From Pterobdella sp. o SKG-2022 (taxonomy: Eukaryota; Annelida; Clitellata; Hirudinida; Piscicolidae), in contig OZ038321.1 of the NCBI GenBank assembly GCA_964035795.1, forward strand, positions 27,939,387 through 28,003,386: DNA of 64,000 bases, in the 5' to 3' direction. Below the pieces are notes generated by a model. The model saw only the letters and a list, made by a program, of their open reading frames with translations, searched no databases and had not been told where the DNA came from. Positions 1-16,772 of this stretch are shown here, piece after piece. Position 1 is the first letter of the stretch. Every line of letters begins with the position of its first letter. A program made the translations under genes and the position numbers.

Positions 1-1674
1 TGTTATAAAAAAAAAGATGAGGAAAACATCATATAGAGGATGAAACTAAACGAAAAAATTGAAAAATCTTTAAAAAGAGAACTTTTAAAAAAAAATTTAC
101 ATAAATTTCGAGCAACAAAAATAATAAACAAAGTCCAAAAACTTTAATAAAAAAAAAAACAAAACAAACTAAAAAAATGACACAAAATTAGAAACGTACA
201 ACAGCGTATCTTATGAAAGAGCTTATAAGAAAAGCTCGTACGATGTGCTGTGTTGAAATGGTAAGAAACGAGTGTACAGCAAAGATAAAAAGTGAGTGTA
301 CAAACAACTCGTGTTTGAAGGCTTGTATGCTTAAAGTTTTGAGATTAGTTTATCAATGGTTTTTCAATAAAATTCATTTGAGCTTAGTGGAAAGGGTTGG
401 TTGAATCAATAGTGGAAATCTAAGTTAAAATGGGTAACAAATGTTATAATATGGTCAGATGTTTTTATTGTATATGAGATGTGTTGTGTAAAGTTAATTA
501 TCGGAGTGTTTGGTTGGAACTTTGTTGAAATAGTCCAGTAAGATATAATTCTTATGATTGTCGTGATAGTTATAGGAAGGTTTAGGTATTATACGGATGC
601 CCATTATACATAATTAATTATGTTTATAAAGATTTTAAACTATTTATAAAAATTATATAAAATTATAAAATTTTATAAATAATAAAAATGATTTTCACAA
701 AAAGAGATTTAATATTATACAAACATGAGACAAGTTGATCCAGATAGAGAAAATTTTATTTTCTCTAAACTTTAATTTACAATATTTTTCTAATATTTGT
801 ATCAACTTTTAAAAAATTTTTTGAAGAACTGAAAGTTTCCTTTTGAACAGCTTTAGTTTTTAACGTTTTCATATTTACTAATTTAAATTATTAAAATGAT
901 TTGAGTTATTTATTTAAAATTATGTTTATAGTAATTGCAGTGTTTTTGAATTTATATTGATATTATCAGTACACCTCTACATGTGATGACGTTGTGCATT
1001 TGTTGAGGCATTGTGAATCTAAATTAATTTTTAGTTTTGTAATAAACCTATTTATAAGCGCAAAAAATTCATGATTGTTTTATGTGTTTTTATGTTGTCT
1101 ATATTGAATATTTTTCAAGTTGAAAATGTGAATCTTTTTTTAATGTTCAAAAAAAAATAATTAATTGAGACCCAAAATAGAAAAAGTTAAAACAGCAAAA
1201 ATACCCTGGGACAAAACAAAATTTTAAAAAAATAAAAAAATAATTAAAAAAAAAATTCCATAAAAACAAAAAAACCATAAACAACAAAAAAAATAATAAA
1301 TAATAAAACTAAAACAAAAGTGGAGAGAGTGTCCAGGAAAGAGTGCAAACCTATACACACCGTACGTTGCTTCCATGCACCAACTCCAGTCCACAATTTT
1401 ACGTGCTTTTATCAGATTCAAGATCAGTTTTAAACAATTTAATTAATTTTTTTTTATTTTACAATTAAAATGCTTCAAGTTTACATTTGACGGAAAATTT
1501 TGAAGTAGTTAGGAAAATAACGTTTGATAGAAGTATTCTCATGAACTTTGTGATATGAGTGATGAAAAATGTTAGTTTTCAAAAGTGTCATGAAAAGCTT
1601 TTGCAGTCCAATATGCCTTCTACCTCGTAGTATGCACATGAAACAAATAATTGATATCAACAATAACGAAGAAC

Positions 1675-1747
1675 ACTACTACTATTACTGCTACTACTAC
1701 CACTACTACTTTTACTACTACTACTAACACTACTACTACTACTACTG
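1675..1747. repeat. (CTA)n trinucleotide microsatellite
   Basis: Imperfect run of act/cta triplets, interrupted by att, gct and ttt units. Its antisense reading gives a poly-valine ORF that is an artefact of the repeat. Confidence 0.9.
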
Positions 1748-4700
1748 ATAGGTTTATAAATGTTGGTGTTGAAACTGACATTTGAGAGGATAAAGATAAC
1801 ATCAAATTGTCATCAAAATTTGTCATTTCAACAAGTATGCAAGTTTATTTTGAGTTATTTATGTATATTTTTTTTTTAATATTTAAAATATTTTTTTTCA
1901 AGACATTACTGTATCTATTAATAAGTTGAAATGATAATATGCTCATTTTAATTTTGGGTGTTTCTTCCACAGAATATTCATAGTCTTCTGTTAATATAGT
2001 TAAACAAAGCTTCTCATAAATTAGAATCATATATTCTCAAGAGCTTCTTTCTTTCTCTTTAAAGTCATCTCCATTAAATTCAGCAAGCACAGTGCATGGC
2101 ATACTAATTTATAATATTTATTTCGATTTTTTTAATAGCTTTTTATTTTTCTCACTTTTTTATATGATTTCTCAATTTGAAAATTTTTCCTTCATTCCAC
2201 TTCTCCTATCTTTTGCTTATCTAAACTTTCAAACATTAACAATTTTATCTTTTTTTTTCCACAGTCTGCACATTTTTAATATTTTTTTTGTCAGAATTCC
2301 ACATTTCTATTATTTTTATAACTTACTTTTCAACTTTTTTGACGCCATTTTTTTTTATCAATCTTTATTCAAATATTTTTTTCGCCATCTTCATTTTTCT
2401 CATCACTTTTTTGGCATATTTTTTTCTTATTAATTATTCACTACTCTTTCAAATAAATCTTTCCAGCTATTTTTGCCATTTTCTCCAGTCTTCTGAATCG
2501 TTCTTTTCTCTCAGATCTTTTTGATACCAATACTTTGTCCTTCTCCAACTGTGTTCATAAGCTTTCTTCAAAGCTTTTGCAATTGTTTCAAAACAAACCT
2601 TCATCACTGACTATCTCCATATTTGCTCTTGCAGCATAATTAGTTCATACTAAATGCATATTAATGATGAATGTTTAATGCACCCCTAACATTGTCATAA
2701 TCTCAATACATACCATAGTAGCACATGAAGAACCTTCACATCCAACTTGAATTTAATTTTTTTCATAAAAGTTGAAAAACACCATTAATGTTATGTTTTC
2801 CTTTGAAATGCCCCTAAAAAATGGTGTGAAAATAAGTTTAAGAGCTTTTGTATGCCTATAGGTTCACATTCACAAAATATATGGCGACTAGTATTTTCAA
2901 ACTGAAGTTTATGAAAAATTAATTTCAAGTTGTGGCCATTTTTTGTATTCATCTTTTTCATAAAAGTTGTAAAGAGGTTCTTCCATTGGAACTCCCCAAT
3001 ACTCTTCAAAAAGTGTAAAGAATAAGAGAAACATTCCAAAAGGTCAAAGCTCAAATTTTTTAAGCTCAAAAAAAATTGTGGCTTAGAGAAAGTTGTTTTC
3101 TCAAGAATATGAGCGTGACGTGCTTGCATTGTTTTAATAATACTAATAACAATTAAAAACCTCATTAATCCTTATAGAACTATCATAATACAATATATTA
3201 GTGCCATATCACCCTCATAACCATCATATGAATAGTCATTAATCCTTCAATTAAGATTATCATTCACCAATACTTTCCTAACAATTATAAAGTATTATGA
3301 TTTCCAAGCTCCACATGAATATTGGATATAAATGAACTTCAAAGTTTTTCAAGAACTTTATGAATTTAATAAGCTTTGAAGTGTTTCCAGTGTTGAACGT
3401 GGATTTATAATCTTTAAAATTATACATTTATTGCATTATTAATGAAAATTTTCATGCTAAAATAGAAAATATTATGAAAATAAGGGTTATAGTTTTAAAC
3501 ATGATCTCACCATGAAACAACCTTAGCAAAAACTTAGTAATAAAACTAACATCAATAATCTAACAAGAATCTATTTGTAAAAAGATAGAATAATAAAACA
3601 ATAATTATTCTGAAATTCACCAAATTAGCCTAAAACGAATTCAAATAAAACACATCAATTAACTGCACAACACAAAGGTTTTATTCGACTTTATATTTCA
3701 ATTGATAACTTTATAATAATTAAAATATAAAATGAGTAATATTTGAGAATGCTAGTAAGTTTGTTCAGATACGAAGCTTTTCGTTATCAACGTAACATTT
3801 TCAAGTATGAGGAACCGTTTTATTGAAAAAATCATTATGAAAAGATAAAAACAACTGAAATAATTTAACAATATTTATTACAATAGCATGTTGATGATAT
3901 TAATCAATTCAAGTCTAACTCAGTTTGCTTAAACACTACAAGACCTGCACATTTTTCCATCAGACACCAGATAATCTGCTTCTCTATAGTTTAACAAAAA
4001 CATCTTAACATTAAAAGTTCGTGGGTTTTAATATATAAATATATTACTCTTATAAATATATTAATATATATATATATATATATATAAATATATTACTCTT
4101 ATATACTACTATATATATATTACTCTTATATTACTCTTACTATATAAATATATTATTCTTAAATATTGATGCTAAAAGGAAATTTAGGAGAAGGAAACAA
4201 ACATTTCAATTGAAGATGACTTGGCCTTTGGAAAAGCTTCGCGACAGTACAAACATTAGCATTTGAAAACACTTATTGAAATTTCTATTCATAGTTCAAA
4301 AGTTTTCCTAGAGGTTGAATTATGAATTTATGATAAAAATCATTGGAAATTTTACATAAAAAATGATTTTTGTTTGAAAATAGGCTTTTATTTGATACAC
4401 GAACAAAAGCTTTGATAATATGGACATTGTAAACTGTCATCAAATTCTGTCATTTTTCAAATTTCATATCAATCTTATAAATTAGTTGAAACATTATTGA
4501 AGGTGTTTAGATATCACTTCCAAAATATTTAAGCTGTAAATTACAAAATAAAATATTCTTGTCTGGAATCAAGATAGCTATAAATTTTTTAAAAAATGAC
4601 AACAGATCTTCAAAATTATTTAAATCCATAACAAATAAAAATAATATATAATTATTTTCTATTAAAAATATCAATATTCATTTAAATTAAATAAAATAAT

Positions 4701-6709
4701 TGTGTTCAAAAAATTGCTCAAATTACTTTTTGAAAAGTCTGGATCGAGTGTGAATCCGATGGTATTATTGTAACACTGTATAAGTATTATCAGTGGTTTT
4801 GCCTGATCTGAAACCGTATTCTCGATTAAATCAACTTTTAAAAGTTATAAATGTTTGTTGCATAATGCAGCTGAAAATCAGAACTTTTTGCACTTCATCA
4901 GTTTTGTTTGATCATCAAAATGTTTTATAATAGTTCACTTTATAATTAGTCAAATAAAAAATCACAAAAAATTCAGTTTTTTTTCAAAAATTGCAAAACT
5001 CTACAAAACAAGAAGTCAAAAATTGGCATTTGAAATTTTAAAATTTTTTTCAAACAGAACAAATCTAACAATCAGAGATTTTGAGTTTTGCAGCGTGCCA
5101 CAACACAAACAGAATTTTAGTACTTTCCATATAGAATACTGAGAGACTGTACAACTACAAATGTAACCTCAACGCATACATTCATATGTATGTCTCTTCA
5201 ATTTATTTGTGTGCATATCCTTTCTATAGATTTCTATAATCGTTATATATGTATTTAAATACATCTATGTTACCTACATATTCATATAGAATTGTTTTTA
5301 TATGATAAAGAATTATTTTACATATTTCTATAAGTATTTGACAGGCTGGTTTATGTGTAGCTTGAAGAGGAAAAGAGATTATTAAAGATTAAAATTCAAG
5401 TTGTAAGGTAAACCAGTGCTAGGGAATTTGATGAATTGATGGATACTGTGGTTAAAAGAAAGACATGAAAAACTACGTAGGTGTAAGCCATTGCAGAGAA
5501 TATTTCCACTGAGAGTTCATGAGTGGCAAATTGTACGGTGGCATGGAAGCGACTGGAGTATGAAATTCAAAGAAAATTGATGATAAAAGTTAATGGAAAA
5601 GGTGAAATAGAAAAGGAGGCATTAACGGAATTACTTTAAGAGATTGAGGTCAAAAAATATAGTGAATCCAGAAATAGCTTAGATGGAGTAGAATGGCCTA
5701 AAAAATACAGTTGTAAGAGACAAAAACAAGCTTTTTCAAAACAAAATCACGGAATTTTTTTTAAGAAAATCTTACTGAAATATGTTGCATCACTTGATAA
5801 AGTAAGATCTTTTTACGAGAAGTTTAATGGCTTTTTTAGTTATGAAAACCTAGTAATTTTCTCCAAAATCTGTGCCATTCAGACCGTTAAGCTCCATGTT
5901 AAAAATTGTCTTTGCAAATACTCTAAAGCTAGATTAGTACTCGAGATAGATGGAAGTAGAAGAAAGGAGTGTAAGGTTTGCATGAAGGCAAAAAGAGCAA
6001 ACAAGATGTAGAGTTGTGAGCAAATGAATTACTAATATTGAAGATTGAGTTGGTTTAATGGAAACTTTTGGATAAAATAGATTTGTGTATCTTGTCAAAT
6101 AAGAAATCTTCAAAAAGGTAAAAAGCAAACTAAGAAGGATTGCAAGAAAAAGTTCCAAGTATTGATATTAATAGAAAGATAAAAGTTGTGAACACGTAAA
6201 ACTGAGAAGCAATAAATAATTCATGAAAAAGATCGGTGTAAAAGTAGGGATGATGATGATGATGGGCACAAGTGAGATAAACTAATTAAACAGGGATAAA
6301 AATAATTATAATTATATTAAAGATTTTTCCGGTCAGTAACTAATGTTGAAGTTAAAAGAAATGTTTAAGAAACACGCCAATCTAAAAATTAAAAAATGCA
6401 TTCAACAAATATTATACCAAAAACAGCAACAGTTTATCAAACATCAACAAAAAATATGTCAAACAACGACCACTCTGCACCGCAGAGGGTGCTACGCAAA
6501 CTGGAAGACCTGCTTAGAACCAGCTTTTGTGTGGAGTCTCACATTAATAATATACATATCTTGAAAATTAAAGTGGTGTTAAGATCCCATCTTGTACATT
6601 TAAATGTTTTTGCAGAAGTTGGGTGGAGAGAGTGATTTGAGAGATGAAAATGTTGGTTCTATCGACATATTGATTTTTTATATAAATGTTTTCAAAGTTT
6701 TTCTATTGA

Positions 6710-6816
<107 letters not shown>

Positions 6817-8439
6817 TTTTATACAAGCATGTATTTATTGAATGTAATATGATGCCTTTAAGCTTCTTATGCTATTTATAGGGATTCATTTATTATTCTT
6901 TTTTTTGGCCTTAAAATGTTGTCAGCTTTTTCAAGTTGAAAAAATTTAATTAAGTTCTCAAATAGTTTTTCAAAAATTCAATATTTCATTTGAAAGCGCT
7001 TCAGACCCAATGGTTATTTGTGTTTTTTTTAAATATTCTTTTCTACAGCAAACGAACACTCCACGAATATGATTATAGAGGTCCAAGACCATAGTCAACC
7101 CTTCAAGACCCCATGTCCTATAAAGCTACAATGGTTACCGCTGTGATTAAAAACCCAAAAATCCTTGTAATCGAATAATAAGAAAACTTCACAGAAACGT
7201 TCCCACACAAGCTTTGTTAAGTTCTTTTTGTGAATGATTAAGTTGTGTTGAAGTTTGAATATAGTCAGCTTCACTCAATCTTTTGTTTAAAAAATTTTTT
7301 AATTTATGCAGAAATTATGTGCTTGTTGTTTTTTCAATCATAATTGCAGATAGAATATCAAACATTAGTGAAAGTTGATTGGCTGGCATTTCGCCAACTC
7401 TACTATGACGTAGAAAAGTGTCCTCGCTGACGACTAAAAATAAAACATTTTTATGACATGTGAAATTGGAAAAAAAACTTAATTTCAATTTCTGTCGTTA
7501 ATTCTTTTAGCCTATCAGAAAAGCTAGAAGGTTCAAAAACTGAAGAGGAATTTGAAAAAAAAGGTTTACATTTTATTTTAAACACTTGAACATCATTCTC
7601 ATAGCTTAAAACTCGAATAAAACACTAAGATAAATTTAAAAATTTTATCGACTTCAAGAAGATTTAGTTCAAAGCTTCCTTTAAGATTTGCTGACGGATA
7701 ATGCAAAGCAATATTAATTGGAAAGAAAGAATTTGTATTATTCTAGGAATCAATCAGCCAAAAGAACCTAATACAACAAAGTCCTCCAAGTTATTTGCTT
7801 TTTCATTATCTTCTCAGATTCGTCATTCTAAATCTTTTAATTTACCAACACAATTACCAGTCTAATAAACACGCTGGCATTTGTACAAGCCATTACGAAA
7901 CTAATCTTAAGAAATAAATTCCAACTGAAAATGGTCAGCTCACATCCGTAACTATTTTATCGCTCAAACAACAAAAAACACTCGGTTTAATGGAAAGACC
8001 CCAGAAAAATTGGGAAATTAATTTAGTTAATAAGCACTGTGAAGGCTTGTACACTGTACATATAGTTGCGTCATTTTGTGCACACTGCCTCCCTCTTTCA
8101 CACCAGCTGGAGTCTAGAAGATATCAAAGTTATTATATTTATTCCAATGTATAATTATATTATAAATATATAATTATAAATTTAATTGTTTGTTTTTAGG
8201 TGTTCATTGCTTTTTAAGGAATTATTTTCTCGTTATAAGTTTTTTGGCGTTATGGATTTTTAGACATTTTGTTAGTAATAAAATTAAAGTATAAAATTTA
8301 AAATATTTTCTAAAAATAAAGTAACTTAAACTTTTGGTTAGTATTCTAAATTTTAAAAATTTACAACGCTATAAGAATCATCTTGAATAATAATAATTTA
8401 TGAGGTTTATTATAGTGATGTTTAACCCAGAGAGTTTCA

Positions 8440-10135
8440 AGATCACTTGATATTTGTGAAATATTCTATTATAATAATAGGTTATAACAGCTTAATATTT
8501 AAAAAAAAACTAGTTTTTAGTCTCTTTCCAAAGTCCTTCACTTTTTTAACCCTTTTTAAGCCTTCCGGCAAGCCGTTCCACAAACTTGGGCCTTCAACCT
8601 CAAACCTACACTTTCCAATACTAGACATTTTGGACTTAGGAACGTATAACTTGGTTGAGTCCGAAGATCTAAGCTTTCGCCTTTCAGGTATTTCAGAGAT
8701 AGGTATGAGTCTTTCCGATATGTATTTTGGACCATATCCTAGCCTACATTTAAATATAAGTAATAATATTTTATAAACTACCCTATTCCTAACTTTGACC
8801 CAATGCAACTTTTTCAAAACTGGAGTTATATGGTCAAACTTCCTTGTGCCTGTAATTAACCTGGCTGTAGTGTTGATAAGAGACTGGACTCTAAACAGCT
8901 GCTTTTCAGGTAACCCAGCTAACAATGTGTTGCAATAATCTATTCTGCTCAGAATCAAAGCAACAGCAAGGGTCTTCAACGATTCATAAGAAAGACACTT
9001 CTTAATGGACCTTATCTGCCTGAGAGCTGAGAAGCCTGCTTGCAACATTTTACTTATATGTGAGCTCATGCTCAAGTCTCTATCCATGAAAACACCCAGG
9101 CTCTTGACACTTGCTGAAGGTGATATGAAAGTATCCAGTATCCTTATCTGTTTGGTTGGTAACTTGTTCATCTTTCTCAAAGAAGAAAACCATATAGCTT
9201 CAGTTTTGGATCTATTGAGTTTAAGACTATTGGATTCCATCCAGGCTGCCATCTCATCGACACAGTCAGACAATCTGTTCTGCAATTGCTCAGTTTCACC
9301 AGGGACACAACTAGAATACAATTGTGTGTCACCTGTATATTGTTGAAAACTCAAGTTATGTCTTTGTTCAATTGTTTCTAGATCACTAGAATACAGATTA
9401 AATAAGAGCGGGCCTATTACAGAACCTTGTGGCACACCAGTATGGAGATGAAATAAATTAGTCCTAACACTATTATTAGTAATATAATAACACCTAATAT
9501 TTAAATAGCTCTTATACCATTCTAAAACTAAACCCTTAAAGCCTAATTTTGAATATAGCTTATTTATTAAAATATTATGATTAACTAAATCAAAGGCTGA
9601 GGAAAGATCCAACAATATCAAAAGACTAAACCTACCGTCATCAGCTGCTTTTAAAATATCCATGTAGATTTTTGTGAAAGCAGTTTCTGTTGAATAAAAA
9701 GGGCGATAAGCAGACTGAAATCTTGGAAAAAAATCATTTTTAATTAAATAACTACGTGTCCTTTCTAAAACCAACCGTTCCAGTGTTTTTGATAAGACAG
9801 GGACATTTGAAATTGGTCTATAGGAGGATGGCTCAGATTGATTCAGATTGGGTTTTTTCAATATCGGCATCACACAGGCTAACTTCAAACCTTGAGGAAC
9901 AGTTCCTAATTTGAAAGAGGAATTAAAGATGCTAACTAAAAAAGGTGTTATCAAGCTTGCTATTCGTTTCAATAGCCAAGTTGGGATCGGATCTAAAGCA
10001 CACTGCTTATTTGGTAAGTTGTTGATCATCTTCACTAATTCCTTTTGAATAAAATGTCTCAAAGTAATATATTTTAAAATAATATTCAGAACTGGCATGG
10101 TTGTCGAGATTTGGTTTCTCAAGGGATCCCCTTAG
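8440..10135 (-). mobile_element. CR1/L2-type LINE reverse transcriptase fragment, catalytically dead
   Basis: A minus-strand open frame of about 545 codons (8482-10122) carries a non-LTR reverse transcriptase. Readable landmarks in order are DPIPTWLLK, SYRPISNVPVLSKTLERLV, LLDLSSAFDLVNHNIL, GVPQGSVIGPLLF, a palm motif reading YTGDTQLY, SRIDYCNTLLAGLP and a C-terminal GPSLWNGLPEGL. This order is typical of the CR1/L2/Rex group. The palm box is normally (F/Y)ADD; here the first Asp is Gly, so polymerase activity should be lost although the frame is open. The copy is 5' truncated: no endonuclease domain precedes it. ORFs on the plus strand here are antisense shadows. Clade assignment is by eye; the RT identity is secure. 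Confidence 0.93.
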
Positions 10136-13100
10136 CTTGGGTTTCTTTTGATTCAGTGAGCATTAGAAACTTCAAACCATTTAATGAAAAATTTATATTA
10201 AAACACTTCAAGTCTATCGAAATTATGATATTTCGTGCTTTTCATTAAAGCGCTCCAGTTGCGTCTCTAGGTAATTATTATTCTATCCTAATATCACTCA
10301 AAAGACTCTAAAGCGCCTCTATAATCATTCTTATTATGAAGCAAATGGCATAAAATGCTATTTTCTGAACATCTATACAACATTCAAATTCAATTAACAA
10401 TCAGTTGAATTTCAATTAGCAGTTACCTTGGTGATGTTGGCTTTATTGCCATCAAGAGCAGTCCCACCCCTTTTTGAATCATTCTAAATGCTACAATGAG
10501 AGACTAGGCCGTCTGTATGACTCAAATCAACAAAAAAAAAAAAAAAGAATACAAAAAACAGCCAAACTAACTTACTAACTAATATTGTTATAGTGGCATG
10601 AAACTGTTAAAGCTTTGAGCAAACGATGAATACTACCACAAGATGAGACTTCAAAACGTTGTGTATTTTATCCATTCAATGTTCAAAATGCAAACTATCT
10701 GTTTAAAACTCTTCTAACACTCAGCTACAAAAGTCCGACACTTCTCATCGTTCATAATTTAACGTAGTACATGAAGTCATACAAAACTTAAAGCGCTACA
10801 ACATTCTATTTATCTTTATGAAGTCACTTCATTGAAGAAGTTTAATGTAAAAAATATAATCAACAAACGGAATTTTAACCCATGGAGATTTTATAAATTT
10901 ATAACAGAAGGTATGTACAAAATAGGTCACCAGTCGATTCTAATTGAAAATGATTGAATATTTATTCTTATTTGTAACAAATGCAGATGAGACGCAAGTT
11001 TTAAAATATTCATTTAAGCAAAAATGGCTATTAAAAAATAATTTCAGGCAATTTCAACCATATTGGATTTTTTTATTGCCAATATTATTGTAAGGTATAG
11101 AGTAAGTTTTTAAATAAACGTGCCTCTTATCTTCTATAGTGTTATATAATGAGAAATATTATGAATAAGTTATCAATAAAATGGGTTCTTCTTTTAAATT
11201 AAAACCTTGCATCTAGATAGAAAAAATCTCTAGTGGTTTGTGGCAACTAGATAGATAGCTATCTTCCATCTTGGTTATCATGGTGTGACCTTGCTTTTAA
11301 CAGACATTGCCAAAAAGTATCAACCTTTAGAATGTCAACCTACTCCGCGAACTAGGAGTAGAATCATTCTGCTAGAAATTATGAGATATTTTAAAGATTA
11401 GAAGTTTTTATATGACATTGTATCTTTCAAAACCTTTCTATAATCCATTGGTCCATAATAACTAATGTCTTTTGAGATCTCTGTTTTTAAATGACTTGTT
11501 TCTTTAATTCTATCAAGTTGAACTTTTTGTACAAAGTACCGATCAGTAAAATTAAGTAGAATTCTTTTTAATGATATGATAGCAATTTTTAACTTGATAT
11601 TCTTTCATTATAGCTTAAAGAGTTTTATAGAAAGATATTTTTAAATCTTTTTCGTTTTTTTTTCAAGATATTTTTGTCCGTTATCAATATAGAAGACCAG
11701 TCTGAGCTAGCGTAGTCTTGCATGGGTAAGACTGAAGAATTAAATACTTGTAAGTGGATGAAAGGCGCTTATTGGGAAGATCTGAGAAATTAATATTATA
11801 AATGTTCAAAAAATAAGAATGAAACTTGAAGACCTAAGTTTTGGTATTGATTGAAATTTTTTTGATGTTTTGATGTCTTATAAGCAAGACTCCGTCGGGA
11901 AAAATTTAAATGGACCGAGTTTGAGAACTTAAATGAAAATTTCTAGTATTTGCAAGCTATAGCGTAAGATCTTGTGGTGATTTCATGAAAATGTTCTCAT
12001 ATATGGCTTATAATTAATAAAGAATCTGAATATGAGAGATTATTATAAATTTTGCAAGACGTTCTTTTATAGCATTTCATTGTTCTTGTATAAAAATTAT
12101 TTGAACATAAATATTTTTTCAAAGAAAACAAAAGATTAAATTGTCAATTTTTGAGCAAATAAAAATCACTAATACATAGATGGCTGGTCATAATTGTCAT
12201 TTTAATTATTTTTTAGGCTGAAAGTTTCTTAAAAAATTTTTGTAAATAAAATTGTTTTTCAGTTGCTAAAAGTTTTTCTCTGTTGAAAAATATTTGATAT
12301 TATTCCAATTTTACTTTATTAATTCGATTTTTTTAAAATATTTCAACTAATTTTAGAAAACTTTGTTTTATATTTTTATTATCGTAAAGCGCCATTTGAA
12401 ATTGATTCTGTTTGAATAATCATGAAAAAAAAATTCTTGGAAACAAATGTTTTTCTATGTTGGAAAAAAATTTCCATAATTTAAAGAATAAAAATAGAAA
12501 ATTTTCAAATGGAAATCTGTAAGTTAAACTGATTGCAAAAAAGAGAAAGAATTTGACTGCTCTAAATGGTACATTCAACTAATGACAAGAGAATAATATA
12601 AAAATAATATTTTTTGAAATTTTCAAAAAAAAGTTTATCGACATAAAAAAAAGTATTTAAAAAATATGTAGTTAGGGTACGCTCCTTACCTACACGGAGA
12701 AACATGGCAGTAGCAAGAAACTTCTAACCATAATGATGAAAAATAAAAAAAAGCAAAAAAAATTATCTTACATCAATTGTTCACACTTTTTACAATAATC
12801 ATATTTAAATAGTAGCATTTTTTATAAGTCATGATTAACTAGTATAGTTTGTATACTTTATAATTTGAGTTCAACTTACGAAAAGCTTTGTTATCATTCA
12901 GTTAATAAAAGTGTTTGATTCAAATCTTCATGATTAATGTTTAGGAAACCAGTCATTTAAGTTCAGATAAAGAAGAGGGTAGTTTATATTTTATAGTAAA
13001 CTGTGAAAACTTTCAGAGAATTCTCATTTTTGATATTTGATAATTAGGACCAATTAACAAGTTGATGGTGATTTATAAAAACTAATAATTCTCTGTTGAA

Positions 13101-13424
13101 ATTGAAATAATATCATATTTTATCTCTATGATTTCTAAAAACTAGAAATTCCATTGGCTATTTGAGTGGATTAGTTATAAAACAAAAGTTCAATGCACAA
13201 AGTATAGACTATTTAAAAAAAAAACCATCAAAATTTTCCTCAGTTTTGTGACAATTGAAATTTAGTTGAATATATTCTCAAAAAATTTTGTTGAAATCTT
13301 TTAAAAATTCTTATTCAAATTTCAAGCTGCAATTTACTGCCCGTTGAAAAATGATATAAGCTTTGTATGTTTTTGTTCAGGATATCCCTCTCCGCCATTT
13401 TACCTAGAATTTGTAAATTGGAGG
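10136..13424. other. Intergenic AT-rich DNA
   Basis: No gene recognised. Near 10300-10345 is aagcgcctctataatcattc, similar to the gcgctatataa tails of CR1/L2-like elements elsewhere in the window. At 12673-12712 there is a short motif (ggtacgctccttacctacac) repeated imperfectly near 28032. Confidence 0.5.
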
Positions 13425-15380
<1,956 letters not shown>

Positions 15381-16260
15381 GTCTGTTTTTTGTTGTGTAT
15401 AGAAGGCATAGAAGTTCTTGAAAATGTATATTGGTTTGAGTTTTTAATTTGAAGTATTTTAAATTTAACTTTAAAATATTTTCAGCTTTTTTCATATTTT
15501 TATATAATTTTCAATATTTTTGTGCTAAATTTAGAATGAATTATTTTATCCGTAATTTTCTTTTTTTACTTCACAACGATGAATTGAATCAATCAACATA
15601 AAACACAGGTTTTATCATCGCAGTTTTTCTATACATTTGTTTTCTTATTGAATTATCTTCACATAAAAGCAGAAATTTAATAACTGACGATAAATTTGTT
15701 TCATTCAAGGTAATAATTGTGAGTCAGGTCGACTCTAAAAGTTCCACGACTTTTCAAGTAAATGATCCGTCATTTGTACATTTCTATATTGTTTAAAAGC
15801 ATGCAAATTTTTCATTGGTTTTTCAGCTTTTTAAATTATGTCGAGCCTCTACTTGAGCATTAAAGATGTCTTTTAATCACGTACTTTTTAATTCAGTGAA
15901 TTATTTAATAACCATTTAGGTGAGTTTGCTTTGTTTTTATGCACTTACAATTCATCAATTATGATACCTAAAAGTGAAGCTCTATGTCATTATCATTTTA
16001 ATTGTTGGAATTTTTTTATATTTCACCTGCCAAAAAGTTACTGAAACGTTTAATAGTGTATCATGATTGTTATGCAGTTGAAATTATCCCTTCACTTTTG
16101 TAGATCTCATGTATTTTATATCCGTTGGAGTAATGATGCTGGGGTGAGCTTTTCTATGGGTAGTTGTTTTCAATTCTTCCCGTCATTCTAGATTTAGATG
16201 CTGATGATTTGATATAAATAAACCAAAATGGCTTGAATTGTTTTTAAATTTCAAAAAATC
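15381..16260. other. Spacer after basigin copy A
   Basis: No gene recognised. If copy A has a sixth exon like copy B, it should lie between here and 19.5 kb. One candidate with good acceptor and donor (15898-15920) encodes nothing basigin-like. Confidence 0.4.
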
Positions 16261-16264
16261 ATTG

Positions 16265-16740
16265 TTTGGATCTTAATCTTCCTAAATCTATCCTCCACCC
16301 TTTTACTAACTTTCAACTCTGCTGCACGCCTGGCCTTTCATACTCCTAAATTTTCTCATATCTCTAATCGATCTTCACTGGCTACCTCTTCACTTTCACT
16401 CTTTCTCCAAAATCTGTTCTCTTATGCATAAAATCTCATTCTAGCTCATCTAACTTCTTACTACCTCCTAAACGTGGTAGCCTACGGTCTTCAGCTTTTC
16501 ATTATCTTTCCTTACCATTCTTACGCTGAAAATAATTTTTCTTTTTCTGGTCCATTTCTCTGAAACTCTCTTCCTCCGAATCTTAAGTCTTCTCCATCCT
16601 ATTTTTCTTAGAAACTTGAAAACTTTATAAGCCATTGATAGCAGAGCACCTTTGAACGATGCTTAAGAGGCGCTATATAAGTAATTTTCATGAAGCCCTT
16701 GCCTTATTCTTATCATAAATAATTAACTCATCAATAAATA
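16265..16740 (+). mobile_element. Decayed CR1/L2-type LINE 3' end
   Basis: Broken plus-strand reading frames still spell the C-terminal RT region (LLTFNSAARLAFHTPKFSHI, matching the QNTAARLVTRTPKFSHI theme of this clade), followed by fragments of the LWNSLP region and a 3' tail reading gaggcgctatataagtaatt. Many frameshifts and stops; 5' truncated. Confidence 0.75.
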
Positions 16741-16772
16741 AATTTGAATTCATGTGTAAAAACTCCCAAACT

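Noticed and set aside
2092..2524. Phe-rich ORFs
   Set aside because: Compositional by-products of the T-rich block; no domain, splice or start context.
8447..9346. Plus-strand ORFs of 109 and 113 aa
   Set aside because: Antisense shadows of the LINE reverse transcriptase frame.
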